Source: Psoroptes ovis (taxonomy: Eukaryota > Arthropoda > Arachnida > Sarcoptiformes > Psoroptidae). Taken from it: DNA of 64,000 nt. The number at the start of each line of letters is the position of its first letter. Position 1 is the first letter of the stretch. Shown here piece after piece: positions 1 to 12,130 of the stretch. The notes below the pieces were generated by a model, which worked only from the letters and a program-made list of their open reading frames with translations, was not told the origin of the DNA and did not search any database. The stretch is from assembly GCA_002943765.1 (NCBI GenBank), contig PQWQ01000004.1:1550001-1614000 (forward strand). The letters run 5' to 3'. A program made the position numbers and the translations under genes.

Positions 1-1
1 A

Positions 2-790
2 TATTCAAATCCAAATTTAATACATGATCTATTTGTTAAAAGTGGTTGGATTTATATAATCTTCATAGCGCATTCATTATTGATATTTATATCATGTGCT
101 ATTATTTGTAAAATACATTTTAATTTGCGTAAACATAATGAAAATAATCGACAACAATTTATTCGATTCAATCATCATCAATCATCAATGAATATTGGCA
201 ATAATGATAATGATCCTATCATAGCTAAATTATTTGATCATTTGTACAATTATATTTACAATAAATTAAAACGTTTATCATTGTTTATTATCATATGGTT
301 TTCGACACAAGAATTTTATGATTATTATCAATCATTGACAAATTTACAAAATGTTAATTCATCAAATAAATTAGCTTATATATTCGACATTAGTGGTCAT
401 GTACATATATTATTATTATCGAATATATTTTTACAACAAGAATGTTATTTTTTACGAAAATATTTACAACTCAAACATCAATTAAAACAACAACAACAAT
501 CTCATCAACAACCGATAAAATCTATTGAAAAGTTATCAATAAATTCCTTACAACCAATCAACTATGATAGCAACCATATTGAACAATCAATCGTACAAAA
601 CAGCGATGATGATGAGTACGATCAACAATTTGATTCGATATGTAAATTTATTAGCATATTAATGCAAACAATATCAATCATATGGGATTTATTATTCATA
701 CAGACAGCATTTTTCTATCATACATTAATCGAAAAATTGATATCATTCATATGGACAATATATTGTTGCCATTTATTGAATTCTATTTGA
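2..790 (+). CDS. FITM2: FITM2-type fat-storage-inducing ER membrane protein, 3' part
   Basis: The frame is open from the window edge to a TGA at 788-790, about 262 residues. It lacks the N-terminus, which lies off the window or in an upstream exon. Family marks seen are the segment FDISGH (His codon 398-400) followed by a hydrophobic helix ending in QQE, and near the C-terminus LLFIQTAFFYH (His codon 719-721). These match the two conserved His regions of FIT proteins, which act in the ER membrane as acyl-CoA diphosphatase-like enzymes needed for lipid-droplet formation. The start, with FVKSGWIY followed by a hydrophobic stretch, also fits the family. A Gln/Asn/Asp-rich loop of about 60 residues separates the two His regions and looks lineage-specific. 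The protein stops directly after the last membrane helix, shorter than the vertebrate form. The gene converges on the AP180 gene. Family assignment is by remembered motif similarity. Confidence 0.72.
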   Translation, partial: YSNPNLIHDLFVKSGWIYIIFIAHSLLIFISCAIICKIHFNLRKHNENNRQQFIRFNHHQSSMNIGNNDNDPIIAKLFDHLYNYIYNKLKRLSLFIIIWFSTQEFYDYYQSLTNLQNVNSSNKLAYIFDISGHVHILLLSNIFLQQECYFLRKYLQLKHQLKQQQQSHQQPIKSIEKLSINSLQPINYDSNHIEQSIVQNSDDDEYDQQFDSICKFISILMQTISIIWDLLFIQTAFFYHTLIEKLISFIWTIYCCHLLNSI

Positions 791-1425
791 TTTTAAAATA
801 TTCATAAGCTAATCTAAATTTTAATACTTGAAAAAAAACTTATCATTTGTTTGATATAAATGTGATAAACTTGTTATATGAAAAATGTTTTAAATTTTAA
901 ATTAAAGTTATTTTTAAATTTTTTCAAAAATTTTTATTGATTCATTCATTTTTTCTTGATAAAATTCAATTATCATCATATATTCAAATATTCAAATTTT
1001 TAAAATTTCAAAAACACTAAAAAAAATTTAAAAATAATTCTTTCTATTCGTTTCAGTTCTTTCATTAGAAAAATTTCCAATCATGGATACATTTTTAAAC
1101 CATTTCACATCATGAATTATATTGAGATTTTTAAAATTTGATTGATTGTTTCATTTCCAATATAAATATTGTTGAGTGCATTCTTCAATAGTTTTTTTGA
1201 TTATCATTTGAATGTGATTTGATTTCAGTTTATTCGACTGTAAAATTATAACAAACAATAATTATATAATGATATTAATAATAATAATAATAATGTTAAT
1301 ACGCCAGGTACAATTTTTTTTTCTTGAAAGGGTTGTAATCTCCGTTTTAATATTGTTATATTTGCAATACTAATTTTTTGTTTTTTTTCTGTAAATCATT
1401 ATTCATAAAGATTTTATTAGGAGTA
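791..1425. other. short 3'-3' intergenic spacer
   Basis: This A/T-rich gap lies between two convergent genes. An ATTAAA at 901-906 could serve as the poly(A) signal of the FITM2-type gene. A TTTATT at 1413-1418 is AATAAA on the minus strand, but it is only about 8 bp past the AP180 stop. No other structure is visible. Confidence 0.4.
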
Positions 1426-4400
1426 TTAAAATGCTCCAAATGGATCTATTGATGAATCATTATTATTATTACTAGCATTATTATTGTTTGGTGTTGTAGA
1501 TGTTGTTTTTTGACCGGCCAATATACTGGACAATGTTGATGCATTCACATTTGCTGGTAATATCGGCACAGAACCGGGTAATGTCATCGGATTTCTTATC
1601 TGATCAAAAACAAAAAAAAAAGAAATTAGAAAATAATTTCATATTTTAAAATATGAATGATTACTTGAAACATTGAATTTTGTTGCTGTTGTTGAGCAGC
1701 AAATAATGGTTGTGTTGGTAAAACACCACCACCAATCATTGGCATAATCATTGCTCCTGATTGTTGTGATGATATCATTGAATTTGCTGTCGGTACTGTT
1801 GATGACCATGTTGATGATGGTGAAATCATCATTGGTGGACGATTATTCCATTGAGCTGTGATTGGTGCTGGATTTCTCATCATCATTGATGATGGTGATA
1901 TTGATCCACCAGTTGTATTAATACTGCCAACATTTAAATTATTGTTCCCATTCGATGTGTTCATGATTTTATTATTTCCACCTGTCTTCATGTTACTTTT
2001 TGGACTTGGATTGAATTGTTGTCCTCTATAATTTTATTTTAATTTAAATGTCAATAAAATTGATATACATTCAAAATTAAATACGAACCTTTTATAGCTG
2101 CCAGCTCCTTTGAGACCATTGATATCAAGATTTTGTGCTAAACTAGCTAATGTAGCATCGAGATCACCTTTTACTAATATACCACCATTGTTTGTATCGT
2201 TTTTATTATTAATTGAAGAGGAACTGGTTGGCACTGATGATGATGATGATAATGAAGACGTGGATAAACTAGTTGATGATGATGATGATGTTGATGGAAT
2301 CATTGATAAGGAACAATTCGACATTGTTGGCACTGAATTATTATTGTTATTATTATAATATTCATTATTATTATTATTATTGAAGAATAATGAATCGAAA
2401 CCATTATTATTATTATTATCGATTGAATTTAGCAATGATTTTTGATTCTGTATTAATGTACTGACATTTTGTGGCTGCAATACATCACCGAATGCATCAA
2501 AACCTGGTTGAAAAAAAAGAATAGGATTAAAAATAATTCAAAAATCATACGAAAAAATCAAAAATATTTTCATAATAAAATAATTAAACATCACTAAGCA
2601 AGGAAGCAAAGCAAGGCTAAGCAATCAAAAACAAACAAAAAACAAAAATTAGAAGTTTTCGTGTAAAAAAAATTAATAAAAAACAAATGAATAACTACGT
2701 AAAAAAATGAATCAAAATATCAATCAATTAAATAACCAATTAATGATATAACATCAATAAATGAACCTACATATAAATATTGACAAGAACTTAGAAGATT
2801 AGATTCATTTATACCGGTTAAAATTGCACTCATACACAACAACAAGAAATAATTTTTAAAAAAATTGCACCCTTGGAATTCAATTAGAGTAATAATCCAC
2901 ACCGCACACACATACACCTACACACATACACACATGTATTTAAATAGATAAGATATTTTTGATTATGTATCGATACAATATATAAGTAGATTCAAGAATT
3001 TTTTTAAAATTATTCTGAAGATCAAAGACGAAAAAACACGAAAATATTTTTGATGAAATATGAAGCAAATTTTCTGAAATTTGATGAGTATCAATGAATA
3101 AATAAGCTAATATAAGATAAATAATTATGTTTTCTTCTCATGAAAATCTAATAAGATCATGGATCAATAGGATTAATTATACGATCAATTATCGTCATTA
3201 TTGGCATTTTCCGCAATCTCTTCGGTATTTTCAATTTGTTCGGCTTGTTTTACGGATGTATCCGAACTATTTGTATTATCAATTTTTTCATTTTTAACAT
3301 TTTCTCCGCTTTTTTCATTATTTTTTGAAATATCTGTATCAGTTGTGGATGGATTTTGTTTCATCATCATCTGTGACATCATCATTTGCATTTGTGCCAT
3401 CATTTGTGATGGATCAGCTCCAGTATTACCACTATTTTGCATAAATTGCTGCATCATTTGCTGTTGAAGTTGTAAAAATTGTTGCTGCAATTGATTTTGA
3501 TCTTTTCCAGTTTCTTCACCTGCAGATTGAGTTGTGGGAGTTGTTGCTGCTGGTGTTGCTTTAGATTGCGATTTCGATGCTGCCGGTGCAGGTGGACGTG
3601 ATGGTGGCTTTGCTGAACGATTTTCATCATCAACTTTAGCTGTGGCTGAAGATGGTGGTGGTGGTCGTGATGGTGCTTTATTACGATCTTTTTTCATTGA
3701 TATGAAAATAAACATATCGATATTTACTAAATGTAAAAATCATTTGAATCTATCATAAATTACCTGAATCAATTTGTTTTGTTGATTTATTTTTGCCTAA
3801 AAAATGTTTAATTTTGGGATGTTTTTCAATTTTTAAATTGTTGTAAATCAAAATAAAAAAAAATTTCAAAGAAAAAATCATTCAAAACACAAAACAAAAC
3901 CAAATTAATAATAATCAATGATTAAATAAAGAAAAAAGATTTCAAATAAAAAAAAATCAATGAGGATAAGTGGATATATTTTAAGATGATATGGATTTTT
4001 GAACATGGATTTAGGACCATTGAATGTAAATAGGAGAAAGAAAAGAAAAAGAAAATCTCAGATTAATAATTTGAAAAATTCTCATCATCATTATCATCAT
4101 CATAATCATTGTATGTAATGTCATGTCATGTTTGTCAAAACAAAAATAATCAAAATAAATAATTTAAACAAATCGAAATTAAAAAGCATGCAAAAATCAA
4201 GCAAATAAGCATAATAATAAATGAATAAATCACATAAACAAAATTAAAATTAAACCAAAAACAGAAAAAAAAGTATAATTAGATTGGCTTTGATCTCATA
4301 ATATTAAGCTAGAAAAAAGGGTTAAATTGTTTACATTAGAATTTTGTATTAGTTCATTTAAACGAGAAGAAAGAATGAAAAATTGAAAAAAATTAAAATA

Positions 4401-7074
4401 AATAAATTATAAACATCTTGTTTTTGAAATAAATAATTCAACATACCTGAATGCATATAAATAAATGGTGCTTGTATGTTCACTACACAATAATTAATGT
4501 TTCAGATTAATTTCATTTTCAATAATTATTATTATTATTAATAAAATTAATTATGAAGATAATTAAAACCAAAATTTAAAATTAATTTTTTTTGAAGAAC
4601 AAATTCACTCGGTGGCGCTTACAAATGTTTATACAATCATTCATAATCTCTCAATACTCACACACGCAAATATTAATTTGCATAATTCTATTGGCACATC
4701 TTACACAACCACACACACAGACATTTAATATTATTCAGAGAACAATTAAACAAAACAAACTATTGCTATTCAAAGATTGTAAACACATTACATTCAAATC
4801 TATGATAAACATTTCACTTAGAGACCTTAATTAATTAAGCCTTTGATTGCCAATCAATATTGATTGAAAATAAATAAATGAATGAATTTAAGGAAAAAAA
4901 AATTCAAAAATAAGATAAAATAAACAAAAATAAAAACTAAAATAACTAGAAATCAAATTCAACTAAAAAAAATAGAAAATAATTAAATAACTAAATAAAA
5001 CATGTGTGCATGTGTGTGTGTGTGTTTAAGTTGTATAATAATTGATTTGATTCCAAATAATTTAAGAAAATGATTTGGAAATCGAGCAAAAATATTTAAA
5101 TTCATATGAAAAAAAAATATTTACCAATATTAGAATTACTTGATGAACCGAATGCAGCAGCAAAACCATCTGAAGTGGCAAAATCTCCAGATGAATTATT
5201 ATTATTTGCAGCTGGTGATGTATTTGACGTTGCTGTGGTTGCAGCGGCTGCTGCTGCTGTTGGTGTTGCTGAGCCTAATGAACTTAATATATCAGCAAAT
5301 GGATTATTTGCAGCCATAGCTGCTGTTGATGATGATGATGGAGATGTATCCAATGAGAATAAATCAACATTTGATGATTTTTCTTGATTATTATCCATCA
5401 ATAAATCAATCATATTATTTTTATTATTAGATTTCTTATCATCTGATGATGATGCTTTTGCTGTTGTTTTATTATTATTTTCATCTTGATTTGATGATGA
5501 TAAAAATGGATTATTCACTTTTTTATCTTGTAAATGTTTTTCCTGTGAGAATAAAAATAAATTATTTTTAAAAAAACAATGAGAAAAAATTGCATAATTT
5601 AAATAATTCTAGAGAACAAAAATGTGTCCATGAAATTCATAAAGAAACAATTATTTGAATATCACTGGAAAACAAAAAACTGACCGAAAAATTTTCCGAA
5701 GATTCATTCTTTTGCATTAAGATAAATGAATTATTAATTATTATTAAGATTATGGAAAGCATTTAAAAATAGAGAGAAAGAGAGAAAAGAATGTTAAATA
5801 AAAGAATTTATAATTTCAAATTTTTCACTAGAGAAATATTGCCATGGAAAATAATTGTGAATAATACCTTTAATTTATTCAAAAATTTTTCCTCTTCTTC
5901 AATCGCTTTTTTCACCGATGTTTGTTCATCGACCGGCTGTTTTTCGTTTGCTGATGATCTGTGTAGATCAGAAACAAGATAATAATAGTCATCAGTAATT
6001 TAAAAATAATTAGGCAAAAAAAAACGTAAAAACCATACCCTGGTTTTCGACCTTCCATAGCATCTAAATGATGTTCCATTGCTTCTAATAGACTACTTGG
6101 TGCTTTTGTTAAATCTGGTATTTCACCACGATCAATGCCGGCCATTTCGGCTACTTTTAAAAATTCACCAACTTTATTCATACGTGTAAGAAATTTTTTA
6201 TAAATATCCAATGTTTCACGTGCTAATTTCTTATTTGTTATTTCAAAATATTTTTCCAAACATGTTATAATACCATCATTGTAGCAAGCAAACAATCGAA
6301 TTAAATCTTTGAATAGCAAGAAAAATGCTGCATTTATGACATTATTAGTTAAATCGCTTGCATTACAATCAAATTCCAATAATGTATCGATTTGTGTTTG
6401 TAATATTGGTAATGTTTTTATCAATTTTTCCATACCCATTTGTCTTAATTGACCTTCTTCACTGTTTTCGGGCAAAAATTTTCAAAAAATAAGATTAATT
6501 AATAATGATATGATTGAATCAAAAACTTTAATTTAAAAAATACCCTCTTTTAACTTTAGTAAAATCAAAAGCAACAGTTCGATATGATAATGCTTTATAA
6601 TTAATATAACGTGCATAACGGCGTATAAATATTGACATATCATAACCTTTAGGCGGTGCTTTATCTACATATGTATTTAATTGAAAATTACAATTACTTG
6701 ATGCTAAATATTGTGTAAAACGTTCATTTCCATAACACATTAAATGATGTACAGTAATTAATGCTTTGAATACAACAATCCAATTCGATTGTTGTGTACG
6801 TTCAATCAATAAATTAGCCAATTGAGGTATCGATACATTTGGTTCATCAGTACATTGTAATAAATCTAATAATTATATATGCAGGAAAGAATTCAGTATC
6901 AAAATCAATGAATCAAAATTAAAAAAAAAATTACTTACAATCAATATGTTTCTTTTTCGGTGCAATCATTTCTTCAGTGGTAGCTTTACAAACAGTTCTC
7001 GCTAAACCTTGACCAGCTAATGCATAACGTGCTGCATTAAGCCTATCGTTAAGTGTTTGCCCACCGGGCATCAT
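1426..7074 (-). CDS. PICALM: AP180/CALM-type phosphatidylinositol-binding clathrin assembly protein
   Basis: Nine exons join in phase on the minus strand: 6939-7074, 6544-6865, 6039-6461, 5868-5958, 5125-5542, 3764-3796 (33-bp microexon), 2089-2503, 1665-2025 and 1426-1599. They encode 790 residues. The first ~290 form an ANTH domain, with CKATTEEMIAPKKKHIDYL (the lysine-rich PIP2-binding loop), YGNERFTQYLAS, KALSYRTVAFDFTKVKRG and FLKVAEMAGIDRGEIPDL. The tail is disordered and carries endocytic motifs: two NPF, DLL/DLF clathrin-box-like segments, FDAFGDVL and a C-terminal DPFGAF. The protein binds PI(4,5)P2 at the plasma membrane and recruits clathrin and AP-2 to vesicles. Drosophila lap and worm unc-11 are orthologues. 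Start: two adjacent ATGs at 7072-7074 and 7069-7071; the family usually begins shortly before the GGQ segment, so either may be used. Splice sites are GT-AG throughout. Confidence 0.92.
3185..3726 (-). CDS. PICALM: alternative terminal exon of the AP180 gene (candidate)
   Basis: Minus-strand exon with acceptor ACATTTAG just before 3726, entering in phase 1, which fits the phase-1 end of the 33-bp exon at 3764-3796. The frame stays open to a stop at 3185 and would give a 654-residue isoform lacking the FDAFG and DPFGAF exons. An alternative acceptor ending AAAAAAG, about 40 bp downstream, keeps the same frame. The peptide is Pro/Arg-rich (KAPSRPPPP, AKPPSRPPAP), then a Gln/Met-rich amphipathic stretch (about residues 75-120 of the exon) and an acidic tail. 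The composition is much richer in GC and coding-like than the flanking introns. It could also be spliced internally and not be terminal. It is less likely to be a separate nested gene, since its only good ATGs lie inside the exon. Confidence 0.55.
4447..4482 (-). CDS. PICALM: candidate 36-bp cassette microexon in AP180 intron
   Basis: On the minus strand an acceptor (TTATTGTGTAG) is followed by 36 open bases and a good donor (CAG then GTATGT). It enters and leaves in phase 1, the same phase as the flanking constitutive exons at 5125-5542 and 3764-3796. Inclusion would add VNIQAPFIYMHS without breaking the frame. It lies inside a 1.33-kb intron in a gene whose other short introns are 63-82 bp. 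This is a prediction from splice signals and phase only. Confidence 0.4.
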
Positions 7075-7464
7075 TTTGACTCAAATTTTTGTTTTGTTTT
7101 GTTTTATTTATTTATTGAAAATCAAATATCAAATAATGTTTTTGGTCAATTAATCGATTGAAATCAAAATTGATCGATCAATTCTTATGCCAACAATGAT
7201 TTCCTAGAATTAATTTATGTTTTCTATTTTTAAAAACAAATTCAAATAAAAAAATAAAATAAAATAAATGTTTGAAACAATTAATTATTTTATCATCATC
7301 ATCATCAACCATTTATGATTAATTAATGATTATTTAGGCGTTTTTTTAATTGTCATTTTGTTACTAATAATTTCACAATTTTATATTTTTTTTGTGATGA
7401 CAAACATTCAAAAATGAATTGAAACAAAAAAAATCAAAAAACTAATGAACATATTTATACACAT

Positions 7465-7485
7465 ACACACACACACACACACACA
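7465..7485. repeat. (AC)n microsatellite
   Basis: An uninterrupted AC run of about ten units. A second run follows about 180 bp downstream. Confidence 0.9.
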
Positions 7486-7664
7486 AAACTAAACAAACAG
7501 ATAAACACAATTGTTATAATTGTGTTAATAATCGCATCATCAGCAGCATCAGCAACAACAACAACAAAACGTTTGTACATACATTGAATTGTATTAAGCT
7601 AAAGATAATTTTTCATAATTTCAAAAAAATAATGAAAATAATGGAAGAAAAACAGGCTAATTCA

Positions 7665-7683
7665 ACACACACACACACACACA
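7665..7683. repeat. (AC)n microsatellite
   Basis: An uninterrupted AC run of about nine units. Confidence 0.9.
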
Positions 7684-9711
7684 TGCATACACACAGAAAA
7701 CAATACAATATTCTCAAAGCAAATCATTAAACAAATACAAAAAAAAACTAATGTAGTACATACACACAAATACAAAAAAAAACAAACGATGTAAAATGGT
7801 TATCATCGAAAATAAACTGACTAAATGAATAAATGAAGACGAATATATGTTTTGTGTACATACATATGAATATGACATTAGTAAAAATGATAATAAATGT
7901 TTGTCTGTGTGTTTATGTCTGTAATATTGCAAAGCAAAGAAACAAAACATTGAAACATTGAAAATATTTGATTGGTGATATTTGTATTTGTTTTAATGCT
8001 GATCAATTGTCATTTGACAAAATCAATATATGTTTGACATTCTACACAAATTATAATTTTTCAACAATATTTATTAAAAATGTCAAAATTTGACAAAATA
8101 AATCAATTTGATCAATTGAATCGTTAGCATAAAATGAATTATTAATAAAATTTATTCATGATATTAAACACATGGATCATTTTTTTCTCTTCATTCGAAT
8201 ATTATTTGAATACAAGTCAATTCGTCTAAACTGTCAATGGTTATTTGGGCTATTTGTTTCATTCATTATTCAATTTTTGCATGAGCAAAAATGATCCGAA
8301 ATTTCACAGTAGAAATTGAATCAAAACAGAGTTTTGCTTTGATATTTGAATGCAAAAATCTAAGCATCACATGAAACTTTTGAATCTTTTAACAGTGAAA
8401 TATTAAAATATTTCAATTGTTCCAATGGTTGATACAGAAAAGGATATCACACACTCACTTGAAACATTTATAAATTGAAATGAATCACAGTGAAAACAAA
8501 CGAAAACTGAAAAAATTGAAACGCGTTTCAGAATGAATATCTATGACCTACATTATCATTGTGATGATAATCATCATCATCATCATTATCACTATCATAA
8601 TAAATCATTGTATTAATCTAGGATTTTTAAACTCTTTTCTGATTTTTTTTTTTTGAATGAAAAGTTTGTAACAAGAAAGGTCATTGAAAACATTGAATGA
8701 ATACATGCTAGTCAAATAATAACATGCGACCACCATTTAAGCGTATTTTTGTAATTTGTAAATTGAATTTCATAATCTTTATATGGATTTTGATTTGATT
8801 CAATTTGATTTTATTGTATTTGAATTAGACATAATCTCTATCATAATCATGATAATAATTTTTCTAAAATCCTTTTTCTATGAAATTATCAAACAACACC
8901 CACTAAATTATTAATGAAAAAAAATAATCAAAATCAAATCAAATTATATCATTTTTATTTTCTAAATAAATACAAAAACAATGGCTTGGACTATTTTTTG
9001 TCTGAAAAATGGTTTTTACTAAAGAAAAAAAATATGAATTAAACCTATTAAAATAGACGTTTGATAATTGAAAATTTAATGGATTAAACATACCTTTTGA
9101 TTTTTTTTTTTTTTTTGAAAGATTTACATGAATATCATATCAAATATCTTCAATAAATTGATTGAATTGAATTTTTTTTTAAATGTAAAAACAAATTAAA
9201 TATTGATTGATTGAATCCTATTGGAAATGGAAAGGTTATATCGTATTGCTGCATCAAATCATATCATAACATTTCAAATTCATTTCAAACGATTCATTTT
9301 TTTTAATTCCAGTTTTACGAACTTCAAAGTTTGTGTTCAAAAAAATATTATCATCATATTATCTATATAATAATCATCATAATCAAATAAAAGAGTATTT
9401 TTTTTTCTAAAAAATAAAACGGAAATAACGATTTCTATATAAAATCATCCATATATAAACATTCATATATTGATGAGTACATTGGAATCAGTACTTGATT
9501 AGTTTTTCTCCGGAAAATTTCCTGAAATTTTGACACACATACACATATATATAATGTATATGCTATTGCAAACACACATATCTAGGAACTTTATACATCA
9601 AAACATTGTATGAACTGTGGACCAAATGAAAAATGAATATATATCACTGAATACATCATGTGTGCATATTTGATGGAACATGTTCATTTGGGCTATATGG
9701 GCTATGTTTCC

Positions 9712-9737
9712 TTTTTTTTTTTTTTTTTTTTTTTTTT
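9712..9737. repeat. 26-base poly-T run
   Basis: A single homopolymer tract in intergenic DNA. No retroelement sequence or target duplication is visible next to it, so it reads as a simple repeat. Confidence 0.85.
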
Positions 9738-12130
9738 GAAATGGTTATATTTGTCCTTGTCTGATAAAATGTTCGTATCGTATGGTGATGGCATGCAAAT
9801 GTGTCGCACAATTAATAAAAATTAAGAACGCAAATGCGAATCCAAATTTGTAAACTCGTGTCGTGAGGAGTATTATCTAAATTCGGTTTGATGTTTCTGT
9901 GTGATTTGAAAAATTTTATTACAAATTCGATTTTTCAAAGAATTTATCATTCATGAATCTGTTTCAAAAATGAAATTTTATATTTGTAAATGGTAAAAAC
10001 AGAATGATTGTATTTTTTGATTTTTGATAAAATATGTTTTTATTTTTTATTGTTTATATTTCTAAATAAATGCTTGTAATTTGACAATGGGGATCAATGG
10101 CGATATATGAATAAAAATTCAAGATGATTGAAAGTTTTAAAATTGCTATATTTTATCAATTCAAAAAAAAAGGAAATTACATAAATTAAAAAGATAATTT
10201 GGTGATAATGTATATGATGATGATGAATGAATGAATGAATAAATAAATGCAAGATGATTCTCAATGTGTTTCGACAATGTGTTTAGTTGAAATGTGATTA
10301 TTTGTTTCTGTGATTCGTTTCGTTATTCTTCCAATACGTTTCGATGGAAAAAGTCGATATCTAGTAAATGAGTCTATCAGTCGATGATGTTGATTACCTA
10401 AGATGTCTTCACGGTTTCGATGCATTCACAGTCGATCTTTAGTGATTCAAACCAAGTTTTTTCTCAAATATTGAATTTAAAATGATTTGAAATAAATTCA
10501 CTGTGTATCAAGTGTTCCATCAATCATTTCTATCCTGGTCTTTGAATTTGTTAATTTCAATGAATTTTTTTTTTTTGAAATTATTTAAATTTAAATCATG
10601 TGTTCTTGTGTTCATGAAATATGACACATTTAATACATTTAAAATAGACAAAAATGATAGCAACAACGAATAATTTCCTCTGGCAAAATATTTATCATTT
10701 AATGATAATGTTTTGGTAAAATTCAAATTTCAAAAAAAAATAAAAACATTCACAATTCATTTCGGATATTGGAATGCTTTGAAATTTGAATAATAATTTC
10801 TCAAAACATTCATGAAAAAAACATGCGTGACAAATAGATAATCAAATGAAAAGAATTCGTCAAATGCATACCTTTCGATGGAATATTCTTGAATTATGAA
10901 TAATAAGCTAAGACTTAGAATTCCGAGATGATTTAATCGGAAAAACAAAGAAATTTTCACCAAACAAACAAATAAACACGTGATAATTGAAATTGACTAA
11001 TTAATGATAATAATAAATTGATTAATATGATGATGAAACATAAAAGAAATTACGATGAAAAATTCCAAGGAAATATTAAAATTCTTGAGAAATTTGAAGT
11101 GTTTGAAGAAATTTGAAACTCTTGAAAAATCTTTGAAATTCTTCGAAAATTTTTTCAAATTTTAAATTCACAATCAATCAGCAAACAAATAATTATAATG
11201 AAATCAAAACGTGTATAGAAGGTACGTGGCAAATTTTGTCGATTTCTTGTCGAATGAAATATTTCAAAATTTCTTCAAAATGATAATATTTCAAGATTAT
11301 TAATAATTTTTAAATTGAAATTTTCCCATCATGTTGTTGCGTCTGCTGCTGCTGCTGATATTGATGCTAATTCTGATGTTCATCGATTCATTGAATCTTT
11401 TCAATATTGCCAAATATTCGAATGGCCAATATTCCAATATTTCATGAGAAAATATTGTTCAATGTTATTTGCTGTTGTTGCTGTGTATTCTGTTTTATTT
11501 TTTGATAATTATGATGGTAATAATGACGATGATGATTATACGAAACAACAATCGTTTTATGGATGAATAAAATGTATAAAAAGACCGCAAACTCAAAACA
11601 CTAAAAAACTGCAGGCATACACAAGCACATACAGAACACACACAGACGCACATTAAAATTGTTCGATTGTCGTTGTTCTCACTGCTGCTGTTGCTTCTGC
11701 TGTTGTTGTTGGTGGTGTTTGTATTGAATAAAATTGAATTGAGCAAACATTTGTAAAGAGTATTGTTGCTGATGTTGTTGAGGATGATGGATATTTTACA
11801 GGAATTCTTCGATTGCTTTTTTTTGTTTTATATTTGAAAGATTTTGATTTATTAAATAACCGATTTAATCTTCGATATCTGTCGAGTGATCTTTTTTATC
11901 TGGATTATTGTTTGTTCCAAGAAAAATTTGTCTTAATTTCACAAAAATTTCTTTGTTCTCAGATTTCATACTCATCTGTTAAAGAATTTATGGAAATCGA
12001 AGATTTCCTGTATTTTTTTTTACAATTCACACAACCATTATGCCATCTTTTGTTGAAATCATCATTTTCTAAATGTTCGAGGCAAAAATTTTGTTTATGT
12101 TTATTTATTTTTTTTGATTGAATATTCAAT

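Noticed and set aside
7449..7683. CA microsatellites as a CRISPR-like or satellite array
   Set aside because: Repeats are dinucleotide with no unique spacers; simple slippage explains them.
7714..7950. Phe/Tyr-rich 78-codon minus-strand frame
   Set aside because: Low-complexity A/T-rich noise with CA repeats, no splice or family support.
9712..9737. Poly-T as a possible retroposon tail
   Set aside because: No target duplication, no upstream element body and no reverse-transcriptase fragment.
11315..11746. Overlapping frames on both strands
   Set aside because: Each is driven by CTG/GAT repeats, with no conserved motif and no consistent composition; treated as intergenic.
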